Below, in pieces: positions 9,353 to 16,091 of a DNA stretch of 26,754 nt. The notes beneath the pieces are model-generated. The model searched no databases. It had not been told where the DNA came from and saw only the letters and a program-made list of their open reading frames with translations. Both the position numbers and the translations under genes were made by a program. Origin of the DNA: Fidelibacterota bacterium (GTDB taxonomy: Bacteria > Fidelibacterota > Marinisomatia > Marinisomatales > TCS55); the NCBI GenBank assembly GCA_002713385.1, contig PAWC01000057.1, forward strand, positions 5,555 to 32,308, written 5' to 3'. The first letter of the stretch is position 1, and the number at the start of each line of letters is the position of its first letter.

Positions 9353-10054
9353 TTACAGTTTGCGGAGAGTATTCAATTCAGTTTTTGTCAATTTGCGCCA
9401 TTTTCCTACGGGAACACCTTTTAGGTCGATAGGGCCATAACTTTTTCTGTGTAATGAAAATATTTTCCTCTTCAAAACGGCCATAATCCGTCTAATCTCT
9501 CGGTTTTTACCCTGACATAATTCCAATCTGACTAAAACTCTTTTTTTAATAACTTTTTGCTGCAGAACTTTGGCTTGACCTTTTTGTCTAAAACCAATAA
9601 AAATTCCTCGACGCATTTTCATGATTTCTGATTTATCTAGCATGCGATCAATTTCTAATTCATAGATACGGGGAATTTTATTCTTCGGCAACATTAATTC
9701 TTGGGATAATGAACCATCATTCGTTAATAACAAAACACCAGTAGAATTGCGATCGAGCCTGCCTATCGTAAATAACCTTGGTTTCCTTGGTACTAACTCC
9801 ATGATAGTTTTGCGTCCTTGCGGATCATGCGCAGTGGTGATGTAGCCCTTTGGTTTATTGAGAATAATCACCCAAACATCACTTTGAATTTTGATCCGTC
9901 TGCCATCAAAAATAACCTCATCTTCTTCAATAACATCAAAAGCCGGATCCATCTGCAAAACACCATTTACTGTGGTCGTAGCAGCAAAAATGAGCCTGTC
10001 TGCTTCACGGCGGGAAGCCACTCCTCCCATGGCAAGGTATTTATTTAAACGCAT
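9353..10054 (-). CDS. rluB: rRNA pseudouridine synthase, RluB/RsuA family
   Basis: 233 residues. An N-terminal S4 RNA-binding domain (MRLNKYLAMGGVASRREAD, about 1-48) precedes the pseudouridine synthase domain. The catalytic aspartate is Asp101 in IGRLDRNSTGVLLLTNDG, and the family motif GKNREIRRIMAVL follows. These enzymes isomerise a uridine in 23S (RluB) or 16S (RsuA) rRNA. The position right after scpA-scpB is the classic scpAB-rluB arrangement and supports RluB, although sequence alone does not separate RluB from RsuA or RluE. It is 35 bp downstream of scpB, with a hairpin in that gap, and has no clear Shine-Dalgarno sequence. Confidence 0.92.
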   Translation of the reverse strand: MRLNKYLAMGGVASRREADRLIFAATTTVNGVLQMDPAFDVIEEDEVIFDGRRIKIQSDVWVIILNKPKGYITTAHDPQGRKTIMELVPRKPRLFTIGRLDRNSTGVLLLTNDGSLSQELMLPKNKIPRIYELEIDRMLDKSEIMKMRRGIFIGFRQKGQAKVLQQKVIKKRVLVRLELCQGKNREIRRIMAVLKRKIFSLHRKSYGPIDLKGVPVGKWRKLTKTELNTLRKL

Positions 10055-10059
10055 TCAAT

Positions 10060-10087
10060 ATTAAAAAGTTGATCAGAAACTGATCAA
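10060..10087 (-). terminator. Hairpin with U-run between scpB and rluB
   Basis: On the minus strand, just after the scpB stop, TTGATCAG and CTGATCAA form a perfect 8-bp inverted repeat around a TTT loop (10087-10069). CTTTTT follows directly. This is the form of an intrinsic terminator, though the stem is short and only 3 of its 8 pairs are G-C. It may be an attenuator or an RNA-processing site rather than a full stop, because rluB begins only 15 bases further on. Confidence 0.45.
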
Positions 10088-10089
10088 TG

Positions 10090-10707
10090 TTATGCTGAAG
10101 GGCTTTCAGCAGGCTGGTCTATTTCAGGGGATGGTTGTGCTGGTTCTGGAATAAAAGCTTCTAGTTGCTCTTCACTATCATCTTTAGTCAATTCAATAAT
10201 CTCTTTCAATTTAGGCATATCGGAAATTCGATTTAGTCCAAAATACTCAAGAAATGTATCAGTTGTTGCATAGAGTAAAGGTCGTCCAGGACCTTCATCA
10301 CGACCTTTAATTTTGATCAAATTTCTATCTAGGACTGTTTTCAATACACCACTGCAATCGACACCGCGAACTGCTTCAATTTCGAAGCGATTGACCGGCT
10401 GCTTGTAAGCAATTATTGCCAATGTTTCCAATGCAGCTTGTGAGAGAGTTAATTTTCCGGATTTGTTTAATAATCGGCGCACCCATGTTTCATATTCAGC
10501 TCGAGTAGTAATTTGATAACCGCCAGCTACTTCTTGAATTTCTAAAGGCCTATTCTCCATAACAAACTTATCCTGCAGTTTTGGAATAAGATTAGTCAAT
10601 TGAGGTGAATCATCTACAAATACAAGATTCATTCTGGTTTGGGTTAAAGATTCCGGAGATGCAAAAAGCAATGCTTCTAAAATAAGCAGTTGTTCTTTCT
10701 CAGTCAT
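10090..10707 (-). CDS. scpB: Segregation and condensation protein B
   Basis: 205 residues. ScpB forms the kleisin complex with ScpA and the SMC ATPase that organises and segregates chromosomes; smc itself is not in the window. Two winged-helix domains are visible. The first is N-terminal (LLILEALLFASPESLT). The second holds the family core LSQAALETLAIIAYKQPV followed by EIEAVRGVDCSGVLKTVLDRNLI and GRDEGPGRPLLYATT. The last 30 residues are an acidic, Pro-rich tail, common in ScpB. The ATG lies one base after the scpA stop (TGATATG), so coupling is likely. Confidence 0.95.
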   Translation of the reverse strand: MTEKEQLLILEALLFASPESLTQTRMNLVFVDDSPQLTNLIPKLQDKFVMENRPLEIQEVAGGYQITTRAEYETWVRRLLNKSGKLTLSQAALETLAIIAYKQPVNRFEIEAVRGVDCSGVLKTVLDRNLIKIKGRDEGPGRPLLYATTDTFLEYFGLNRISDMPKLKEIIELTKDDSEEQLEAFIPEPAQPSPEIDQPAESPSA

Positions 10708-10708
10708 A

Positions 10709-11434
10709 TCACGCTTCAGCGGTTAGCAGTTGAATTTCAAGTTCCCCAAACAGTTCATTCTGTACAATGGTAATTTTATGCGATCGTATCAGTTCCAGCA
10801 AGGCTAGAAAAGTAACCACAATTGCAATTTTAGAATCCAGTTGGTTGATGAGTGTAGAAAATCTCATACGGCCGTCACCATCAAATGAACGCATTATTAA
10901 TTTTTTTTGATCATCGAGGTGAATAGGCTCTCTTTGTAATTCATAGGATTGGATCACCGGCATATTATCCATTGCAACTTTAAATGCACGGGCAATATCA
11001 TATAGAGTTACATCTTTGAGAATAACATTAACCTCTTCAGGAGCATCAGTTATATTAACTGTTTTACCTTTGGGGAAGATCTGGCTGCGTTTTGCGGCGT
11101 ATATATCCAATGTTGCTGCAGTTTCCTTGAAGCGAGAGTATTCTAACAATTGATCGACCAATTCTTTCCGGGGATCAATAATGTCATATTCCTCATCCAA
11201 TGCCGGTCTTGGTAGCAACATTTTTGATTTAATGCGCATGAGTGTGGCAGCCATAACAATAAATTCACCGGCGATATTGATATTCATTTTTTTTATTTCT
11301 TCCAGCATCTCCATAAACTCTTCTGTAATATTGGCGATTGGGATGTCATAAATATCAATTTTATCGCGGCGGATAAAATAAAGCAATAAATCCAGCGGAC
11401 CTTCAAAATTTTCTAAATGAACACGGTATGTCAT
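10709..11434 (-). CDS. scpA: Segregation and condensation protein A (kleisin)
   Basis: 241 residues, typical of ScpA, the kleisin subunit that bridges the SMC heads. The N-terminal SMC-contacting region has the signature LENFEGPLDLLLYFIRRDKIDIYDIPIA, shown here in two parts: residues 7-18 (LENFEGPLDLLL) and 19-34. EFIVMAATLMRIKSKMLLPRP follows in the middle, and the C-terminal winged helix contains FLALLELIRSHKITIVQNELFG. The ATG overlaps the trpS stop (ATGA). The scpA-scpB-rluB order is conserved in many phyla, and trpS next to scpA is also a known pairing. Confidence 0.95.
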   Translation of the reverse strand: MTYRVHLENFEGPLDLLLYFIRRDKIDIYDIPIANITEEFMEMLEEIKKMNINIAGEFIVMAATLMRIKSKMLLPRPALDEEYDIIDPRKELVDQLLEYSRFKETAATLDIYAAKRSQIFPKGKTVNITDAPEEVNVILKDVTLYDIARAFKVAMDNMPVIQSYELQREPIHLDDQKKLIMRSFDGDGRMRFSTLINQLDSKIAIVVTFLALLELIRSHKITIVQNELFGELEIQLLTAEA

Positions 11435-12402
11435 GCCTTATAATTTAACCCTGTTACATCTCGTACCGGAGTTAAAAATGTTTCTGCAACCGCTGATGCT
11501 TTTTCTGCACCTTGTTTCAGGATATCATGAACTTGGTCTTGATGTTGTTCATAATAATCTCTTTTCTGTCTAAATAGCTTGAAATGTTTCATGATTGTGG
11601 AAAATAATTCTTTTTTGATTTCACCATAGCCTGTCCCAGGAGTTTGAAATTTATCTGCCAACTCAAGCTTTCCATTTTCATCGAGGAATAAGCAAAAAAT
11701 TTTGAACAAGGTACAATCAGTATTTTTTACTTCATTTACGCCTGAAGAATCTGTGACTATGGACATTACCTTTTCCTGAATAACTTTGTCAGAACCGAAA
11801 ATGGGGATGGTATTATTGTATGATTTACTCATTTTCTGACCGTCCAATCCGGGAATCAGTTGTGTATCTTTATCTATATCCGGTGCAGGTACGATCAAAA
11901 CATCACCGAATGTCTGGTTGAAGCGAATAGCAATATCCCGTGTCATTTCCAGATGCTGTTTTTGATCTTTACCAACTGGAACAATTTCACCTCCAAATAA
12001 TAGGATATCCGCTGCCATGAGAATTGGATATGAAAACAAGCCCATATTTGCTTTTAAACCTTTAGCAAGTTTATCCTTATACGATGTGCCCCTTTCCATG
12101 AGCCCGACACTTGTTACAACGGATAAAATCCACGTCAATTCTGCCACTTGCGGGATATCACTTTGAACCCAAAACGTAGATTTTTCAGGATCCATGCCAA
12201 GGGAAAGGAAATCCATGGCTGCACTCATGGTATTTTCTTTTAAAGATGCGCCATCCTGCATGGAAGTCATGGCATGATAATTCACGATAAAACAATATAA
12301 ATCATTTTCTTCCTGATAATGAATCATCCTGGACATCATGCCAAAATAATTGCCAAGATGAAGTTGACCGGATGGTTGTATACCACTTAAAACGCGTTTC
12401 AA
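11431..12402 (-). CDS. trpS: Tryptophanyl-tRNA synthetase
   Basis: 323 residues, the normal size for bacterial TrpRS, which charges tRNA-Trp in the cytoplasm. Class I motifs are present: HLGN at 15-18 (the HIGH equivalent) and KMSKS at 190-194, just after GLDGQ. GIQPSGQLHLGNYFG and the LMAADILLFGGEIVPVGKDQ segment are specific to TrpRS. The start is TTG at 12402, overlapping the stop of the HNH gene as TTGA. With it the protein begins MKRVLSGIQPSG, the expected N-terminus, and no ATG serves better. The C-terminus overlaps the scpA start by four bases. Confidence 0.96.
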   Translation of the reverse strand: MKRVLSGIQPSGQLHLGNYFGMMSRMIHYQEENDLYCFIVNYHAMTSMQDGASLKENTMSAAMDFLSLGMDPEKSTFWVQSDIPQVAELTWILSVVTSVGLMERGTSYKDKLAKGLKANMGLFSYPILMAADILLFGGEIVPVGKDQKQHLEMTRDIAIRFNQTFGDVLIVPAPDIDKDTQLIPGLDGQKMSKSYNNTIPIFGSDKVIQEKVMSIVTDSSGVNEVKNTDCTLFKIFCLFLDENGKLELADKFQTPGTGYGEIKKELFSTIMKHFKLFRQKRDYYEQHQDQVHDILKQGAEKASAVAETFLTPVRDVTGLNYKA

Positions 12403-12935
12403 AATGATTCCAAAAATAAATACGGACGCCAGGCTGTCTGGTCGCGGTTTATGAATTGCTGGAAGTAGTGGATCCTGTTGGGTTTCCTAGGCAGCCGCTG
12501 CAGAGGCATTTTTGCTTCATCCGGTGTAAGGTTGTCCTTTTTCTTATTGCATTGCTGGCAGGCAGCCACAAGGTTATCCCAATAATCGGATCCGCCTCGT
12601 TCCTTAGGAATTATATGATCGATGGTCATTGATGATGATTTCGCACCGCAATATTGGCATGTGTGCCTATCTCTTATCATAATATTCTTGCGGCTCAAAA
12701 CCACATTCATACTGTGATAGTGTACAAAATCCTTGAGCTTGATAATACTAGGCAAGACCACTGTTATTGACGGAGAGTGAACTTTATCTTTATATGTTAC
12801 CAGAATATCCACTTTCTCCAGATACTTTAAACAGATCGCCCGTCGTGCAGTACAAATCATCAAAGGTGAATAATTGGTATTCAAGACCAAAACAGCTTTG
12901 TTTAATAATGACCCATTTCGTGTTGTTTGAAACAT
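12399..12935 (-). CDS. HNH endonuclease family protein
   Basis: 178 residues. The N-terminal half (LVLNTNYSPLMICTARRAI) is the conserved lead-in of a widespread stand-alone HNH family. The C-terminal half has the zinc-bound HNH fold: C93xxC96, the catalytic motif TIDHIIPKERGG with Asp106-His107, NL at 121-122 (HNH asparagine), and C126xxC129. PLQRLPRKPNRIHYFQQF ends it. The biological role of this family is not established, and no restriction methylase or phage gene is nearby. Here it is a chromosomal housekeeping neighbour: its start overlaps the NlpC/P60 stop by one base (TGATG), and its stop overlaps trpS. Confidence 0.88.
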   Translation of the reverse strand: MFQTTRNGSLLNKAVLVLNTNYSPLMICTARRAICLKYLEKVDILVTYKDKVHSPSITVVLPSIIKLKDFVHYHSMNVVLSRKNIMIRDRHTCQYCGAKSSSMTIDHIIPKERGGSDYWDNLVAACQQCNKKKDNLTPDEAKMPLQRLPRKPNRIHYFQQFINRDQTAWRPYLFLESF

Positions 12936-13711
12936 CAGCTTTTAACAATCTCTGCAATTGATACAGCTTTAACGAAAAGATCTTTCAACTTCTGACTGAA
13001 TGTTTCTGAAGATGGATGCAAGCTCTCATTTCTCACCCAGCCTCTGGCATTGATCAAATCTTTGCCGCCTAAACTGATGGCTAAATGACTGATTTCATTT
13101 TTCTCCGCAAAAAACAGTAAATCACCTGGCTGAGCTTCATTTAATTTGATTTCATTAACAAAGCGATCAGCTTGCAGATATGAATCCCGAGGTAATTCAA
13201 TATCATGGGCTATGAAAACAGATTGTACAAAACCGGAGCAATCAAATCCTAGAGATGACTTACCTCCCCATAAATAGGGAGTTCCTAAAAATAATTGTGC
13301 TAAATCGACAATCGATTTTCGTGTTGAAGATAACGCATTGGCATTGAGATTTGACTCAAGAACACCTACTATACCATCCGGCAAAGTAACAGTATAATTA
13401 ATGCCATCAAATTCAGCATTGACCTTCCCTCCAAAATGGATGGTGCGAATACCATGACCTTCAGTATTTACAATTTCGCCTGAATGTCCAAAGAATGAAT
13501 GTGTTGTTGTGTAGGTTTCATCTTGGATTATGCCGTAAAAATTATGCGCCCAGCCTTCGTAGCCATCCCATTGTTTGATCTTGGTCCAATTATCAGATTG
13601 ATCAACGATAATGCAGGATTCCCCCAGAAGGCCCTGGGTAACCACTTCAGATTGAAATGCAGGCTCTCTATAGAGATTCATGACTGAAACATTTATTACG
13701 AAATTTGACAT
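12935..13711 (-). CDS. NlpC/P60 peptidase with SH3-like domains
   Basis: 258 residues and no signal peptide, so probably cytoplasmic and concerned with murein-peptide recycling, like YkfC-type gamma-D-glutamyl-L-diamino acid endopeptidases. Residues 1-60 are an SH3-like domain (NLYREPAFQSEVVTQGLLGE, then WTKIKQWDGYEGWAH) and a second SH3-like part follows to about 125. The NlpC/P60 domain runs from about 133. The catalytic Cys158 lies in GFDCSGFVQ and His209 in ISHLAISLG. The third polar residue, usually His in LIHARG, is Asn221 here (LINARGW). First gene of the 13.7-kb minus-strand run and divergent from the riboswitch; no strong Shine-Dalgarno sequence is visible. Confidence 0.88.
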   Translation of the reverse strand: MSNFVINVSVMNLYREPAFQSEVVTQGLLGESCIIVDQSDNWTKIKQWDGYEGWAHNFYGIIQDETYTTTHSFFGHSGEIVNTEGHGIRTIHFGGKVNAEFDGINYTVTLPDGIVGVLESNLNANALSSTRKSIVDLAQLFLGTPYLWGGKSSLGFDCSGFVQSVFIAHDIELPRDSYLQADRFVNEIKLNEAQPGDLLFFAEKNEISHLAISLGGKDLINARGWVRNESLHPSSETFSQKLKDLFVKAVSIAEIVKS

Positions 13712-13778
13712 ATGGATTAATCAATTACAGAATTCACCGACGAATTTATTCACCACTCCGTCTGAAACACAACACATC

Positions 13779-13795
13779 TTCGAGGAGAATTCGAA
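13779..13795. repeat. Inverted repeat upstream of the riboswitch promoter
   Basis: TTCGA and TCGAA flank a 7-base centre. The repeat ends two bases before the -35 hexamer of the receptor promoter and lies in the divergent region before the NlpC/P60 gene. An imperfect extension on both sides (ACACATC against GATTGTGT) lengthens the symmetry. It could be an operator, but no regulator is suggested by the context. Confidence 0.3.
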
Positions 13796-13797
13796 CT

Positions 13798-13826
13798 TTG
13801 ATTGTGTGATGTTTTTAAATTAAAAT
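13798..13826 (+). promoter_or_regulatory. Putative promoter of the cobalamin riboswitch transcript
   Basis: TTGATT (13798-13803) and TAAAAT (13821-13826) are separated by exactly 17 bases. Each matches the sigma-70 consensus at four or five positions. Transcription would start near 13833, about 20 bases before the first conserved base-paired part of the aptamer, which is the expected geometry. Confidence 0.45.
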
Positions 13827-13837
13827 CTTGTACTTGT

Positions 13838-13992
13838 ATACATTGCTATATCTCAGGGAAGCCCGTGGAAGCCGGGCACAGTTCCCGCTACTGTAAATGC
13901 AAAATGCATGAGTCAGGAACCTGGAATATCGATGTATCCACTGATCTTCGGGATAAAGGTCATGATGCAAACGACACCATTCCTTGCTCATG
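13838..13992 (+). promoter_or_regulatory. Cobalamin (B12) riboswitch aptamer
   Basis: The conserved cobalamin aptamer can be followed base by base. GGGAA (13856-13860) pairs with TTCCC (13882-13886) around the GCCCG/CGGGC hairpin (13861-13865 with 13873-13877). CGCTACTGTAA follows, then the ATGCA/TGCAT hairpin, then the B12 box AGTCAGGAACCTGG at 13911-13924. A peripheral TATCC/GGATA hairpin lies at 13935-13955. Established knowledge: this class binds adenosyl- or methylcobalamin and lowers expression of B12 uptake or synthesis genes. It lies directly before the TonB-dependent receptor. The outer limits given are approximate. Confidence 0.95.
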
Positions 13993-14016
13993 ACCCCTTA
14001 TTAGAAAGGGGTTTTT
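13993..14016 (+). terminator. Riboswitch expression-platform hairpin that also holds the ribosome binding site
   Basis: ACCCCTT (13993-13999) pairs with AAGGGGT (14006-14012) around a 6-base loop, and the T-run ends at 14016. The AAGGGG arm is also the Shine-Dalgarno sequence of the receptor, six bases before its TTG. Upstream, GGTCATGA (13958-13965) pairs perfectly with TCATGACC (13988-13995). This alternative stem takes three bases of the terminator's 5' arm, so the two probably compete. I infer that bound cobalamin favours the hairpin and shuts off the gene by termination, by masking the ribosome site, or both. Confidence 0.7.
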
Positions 14017-14017
14017 C

Positions 14018-16066
14018 TTGTTAAAAAATATATTGTATGTCCTTGTAACAGGGACCTGTTGTCAAGCACTCGCTTGGGCTATCGGTGTTTCCGGGTTTGT
14101 GCTGAACGATAACCTGGAACCCTTGCCTTATGCAACAGTAACTCACCCTAAAACCGGGTCCTGGGTGATCGCTGACGAAGAGGGACGGTTTCTCCTTCAG
14201 ACGGCAGTCGAACCTTACGACAGTCTGGTTTTCTATCGCTACGGATACAGTGAAAAAACCCTAGTTACGGCAGGTGCGAAGCAACTGAAGATATCTCTGC
14301 AGCGGGACGCTATCCCAATGGATGTTGTAGAGGTAAAGGGTCAGGCGATTCCCGGCAAAACCCCCTGGGAAACTGTCATTGTTACAGAAACGGATCAAAT
14401 GAGCAGCCTGGGTGTGTTCCAACGAGTACCCGGAACCCTGCTCAAGACCTATGGAGGCCGAGCCGGCATCAGCAACGTTGGCATGGATGGCGGCCAAGGG
14501 GAACACACAAAAATTGTTCTGGACGGGATTGACCTCACCAGCCCCCAGAACGGACAAACAGATTTATCGGAAATACCGCTTGTATTCTTTCAACAGATGT
14601 TTCAATCACGCTATCCTGGCATTGACTATGGTTCCGGATCCATGGATGGTGTCATTCACCTCAGTCCATGGTTCAATCGGTCTTTTATTAATGTAGCCAC
14701 CGGAACCTTTGGCTACAAAAGTGCATCCGCCGGATACAGGCTGGCCTTTCCCAATACTGCGGTGCAGTTGATTGGCGGTGGGTTTTCCAGCATTGAAGAC
14801 TACTCCTTCTCGCTTAATGATTCAACATATAACCGTGAAAACAATGGCATTGATCAAACTTTTTTTGGCGGCCGGGTGCAATTCCTGCAATCAAGAAAAA
14901 CAATTATTAAAACCTCCCTATTCATTTCCAGCAGTGATCGCGGTGTTGCAGGATCTGTATCTTTCCCTTCACCAAATGCGAACCGTAAGAACACCTTAAG
15001 TCTAGTGAATGCTACTTTGATAAGGATTTTGAATTCCGGCCATATCAGTATCCAAGTCAGTCGCCGCGCGAATGATGAACAGTATTCTGATCCGGACTTC
15101 GCAGTTAACAGCCGTCATGAGGTATCATCACAACGTCTGAAAATGAAATGGAATCGGCGCCTACTCAAACATTTGGAGGCCAATACCTCTCTTGAACTTT
15201 GCAACGAGATGATCAACAGCAGTGATATTGGAAATCGTGACCGAAGTTTGACGGCAGCATCAGTATCACTTGCATACAATGTTACTCCCGGATTCGTCGT
15301 TCGTCCTAGTTTTCGGAGAGATGTAGGCGAATCATTCAGGGCAACAACCAATGATTTCAATGTTCAAGTCAAAATTCCATTTTTAGGCCAAATTAGAGGA
15401 CGCGTTGGAAATGGCTTTCGCCTACCCACGTTCAACGATATGTACTGGCCTGCAGGGTCATACTCTGCTGGTAATCCGGATCTCAACCCAGAGAATAGTG
15501 AATATTATGCTGTTGGACTCCAGCGCAGTTTTTTTAAAAGCGGACAGGTCGAATTGGAATGGCGTGAAAAAAATACAAACAATTTGATTATTTGGGTAGC
15601 AGGTGAAGACTATGTGTGGAGTCCAATCAATCTCAATGAAGTTTCACGGAAAAGTTTCATCGTATCATTTTCGTTACCAGTGTTTCCCGGAAACCTGTCT
15701 GTTTCTGGTTACCTTATGAGGAACGAGACTAATGATCTGGCCACCGACAAGGCCTTACCCTATGTCCCGACGCACACAGGACAATTACTGCTGCAGTATG
15801 CCTGGGCAAAAGGTACCCTGGATATACAAACCTATTACAGCGGCGAGCGAAACTACAGTGGGTATGATGATGATTATAACCCCATTGATATTAGCCTTGA
15901 TCCATTCACAAATGTGGGTTTGGGCTTGCACCTGGCGATGCCGGGTTGGAACGATCTGCGTCTGCATTTCACCTTTGAGAACTTACTTAATACGGATACT
16001 TCTTTCTTTCCCGAATACCCGGAGCCGGGTTTACGGGTAAATGGGGGCATTTCAATCCTGCTGTAG
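14018..16066 (+). CDS. TonB-dependent outer-membrane receptor, probably for cobalamin (BtuB-like)
   Basis: 682 residues with a signal peptide (about 1-21, hydrophobic, ending QALAWA). A CarboxypepD_reg-like domain (about 23-96, VSGFVLNDNLEPLPYATV) precedes VVEVKG, a possible TonB-box region. The plug domain follows (about 120-220, VFQRVPGTLLKTYGGRAG and TKIVLDGIDLTSPQNG), then a beta barrel whose end carries FENLLNTDTSFFPEYPEPG, the usual receptor terminus. The start is TTG at 14018 with AAAGGGG as Shine-Dalgarno sequence. The cobalamin riboswitch is the main reason to assign B12 or a corrinoid as substrate. G+C is near 50% in a sampled stretch, above most neighbours. It converges with the barrel gene, leaving 25 bp between stops and no terminator that I could find. 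Confidence 0.9.
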   Translation: MLKNILYVLVTGTCCQALAWAIGVSGFVLNDNLEPLPYATVTHPKTGSWVIADEEGRFLLQTAVEPYDSLVFYRYGYSEKTLVTAGAKQLKISLQRDAIPMDVVEVKGQAIPGKTPWETVIVTETDQMSSLGVFQRVPGTLLKTYGGRAGISNVGMDGGQGEHTKIVLDGIDLTSPQNGQTDLSEIPLVFFQQMFQSRYPGIDYGSGSMDGVIHLSPWFNRSFINVATGTFGYKSASAGYRLAFPNTAVQLIGGGFSSIEDYSFSLNDSTYNRENNGIDQTFFGGRVQFLQSRKTIIKTSLFISSSDRGVAGSVSFPSPNANRKNTLSLVNATLIRILNSGHISIQVSRRANDEQYSDPDFAVNSRHEVSSQRLKMKWNRRLLKHLEANTSLELCNEMINSSDIGNRDRSLTAASVSLAYNVTPGFVVRPSFRRDVGESFRATTNDFNVQVKIPFLGQIRGRVGNGFRLPTFNDMYWPAGSYSAGNPDLNPENSEYYAVGLQRSFFKSGQVELEWREKNTNNLIIWVAGEDYVWSPINLNEVSRKSFIVSFSLPVFPGNLSVSGYLMRNETNDLATDKALPYVPTHTGQLLLQYAWAKGTLDIQTYYSGERNYSGYDDDYNPIDISLDPFTNVGLGLHLAMPGWNDLRLHFTFENLLNTDTSFFPEYPEPGLRVNGGISILL

Positions 16067-16091
16067 AAACCTGTAAAAGGGAAAACGTACT

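Noticed and set aside
12399..12935. The HNH protein as a homing or mobile-element nuclease.
   Set aside because: It is coupled by overlaps to housekeeping genes on both sides, with no intron, repeat or phage gene near it.
13802..13993. A 63-codon open frame within the riboswitch leader.
   Set aside because: It runs through the conserved aptamer, whose bases are explained by RNA pairing; its Cys- and His-rich translation is not credible.
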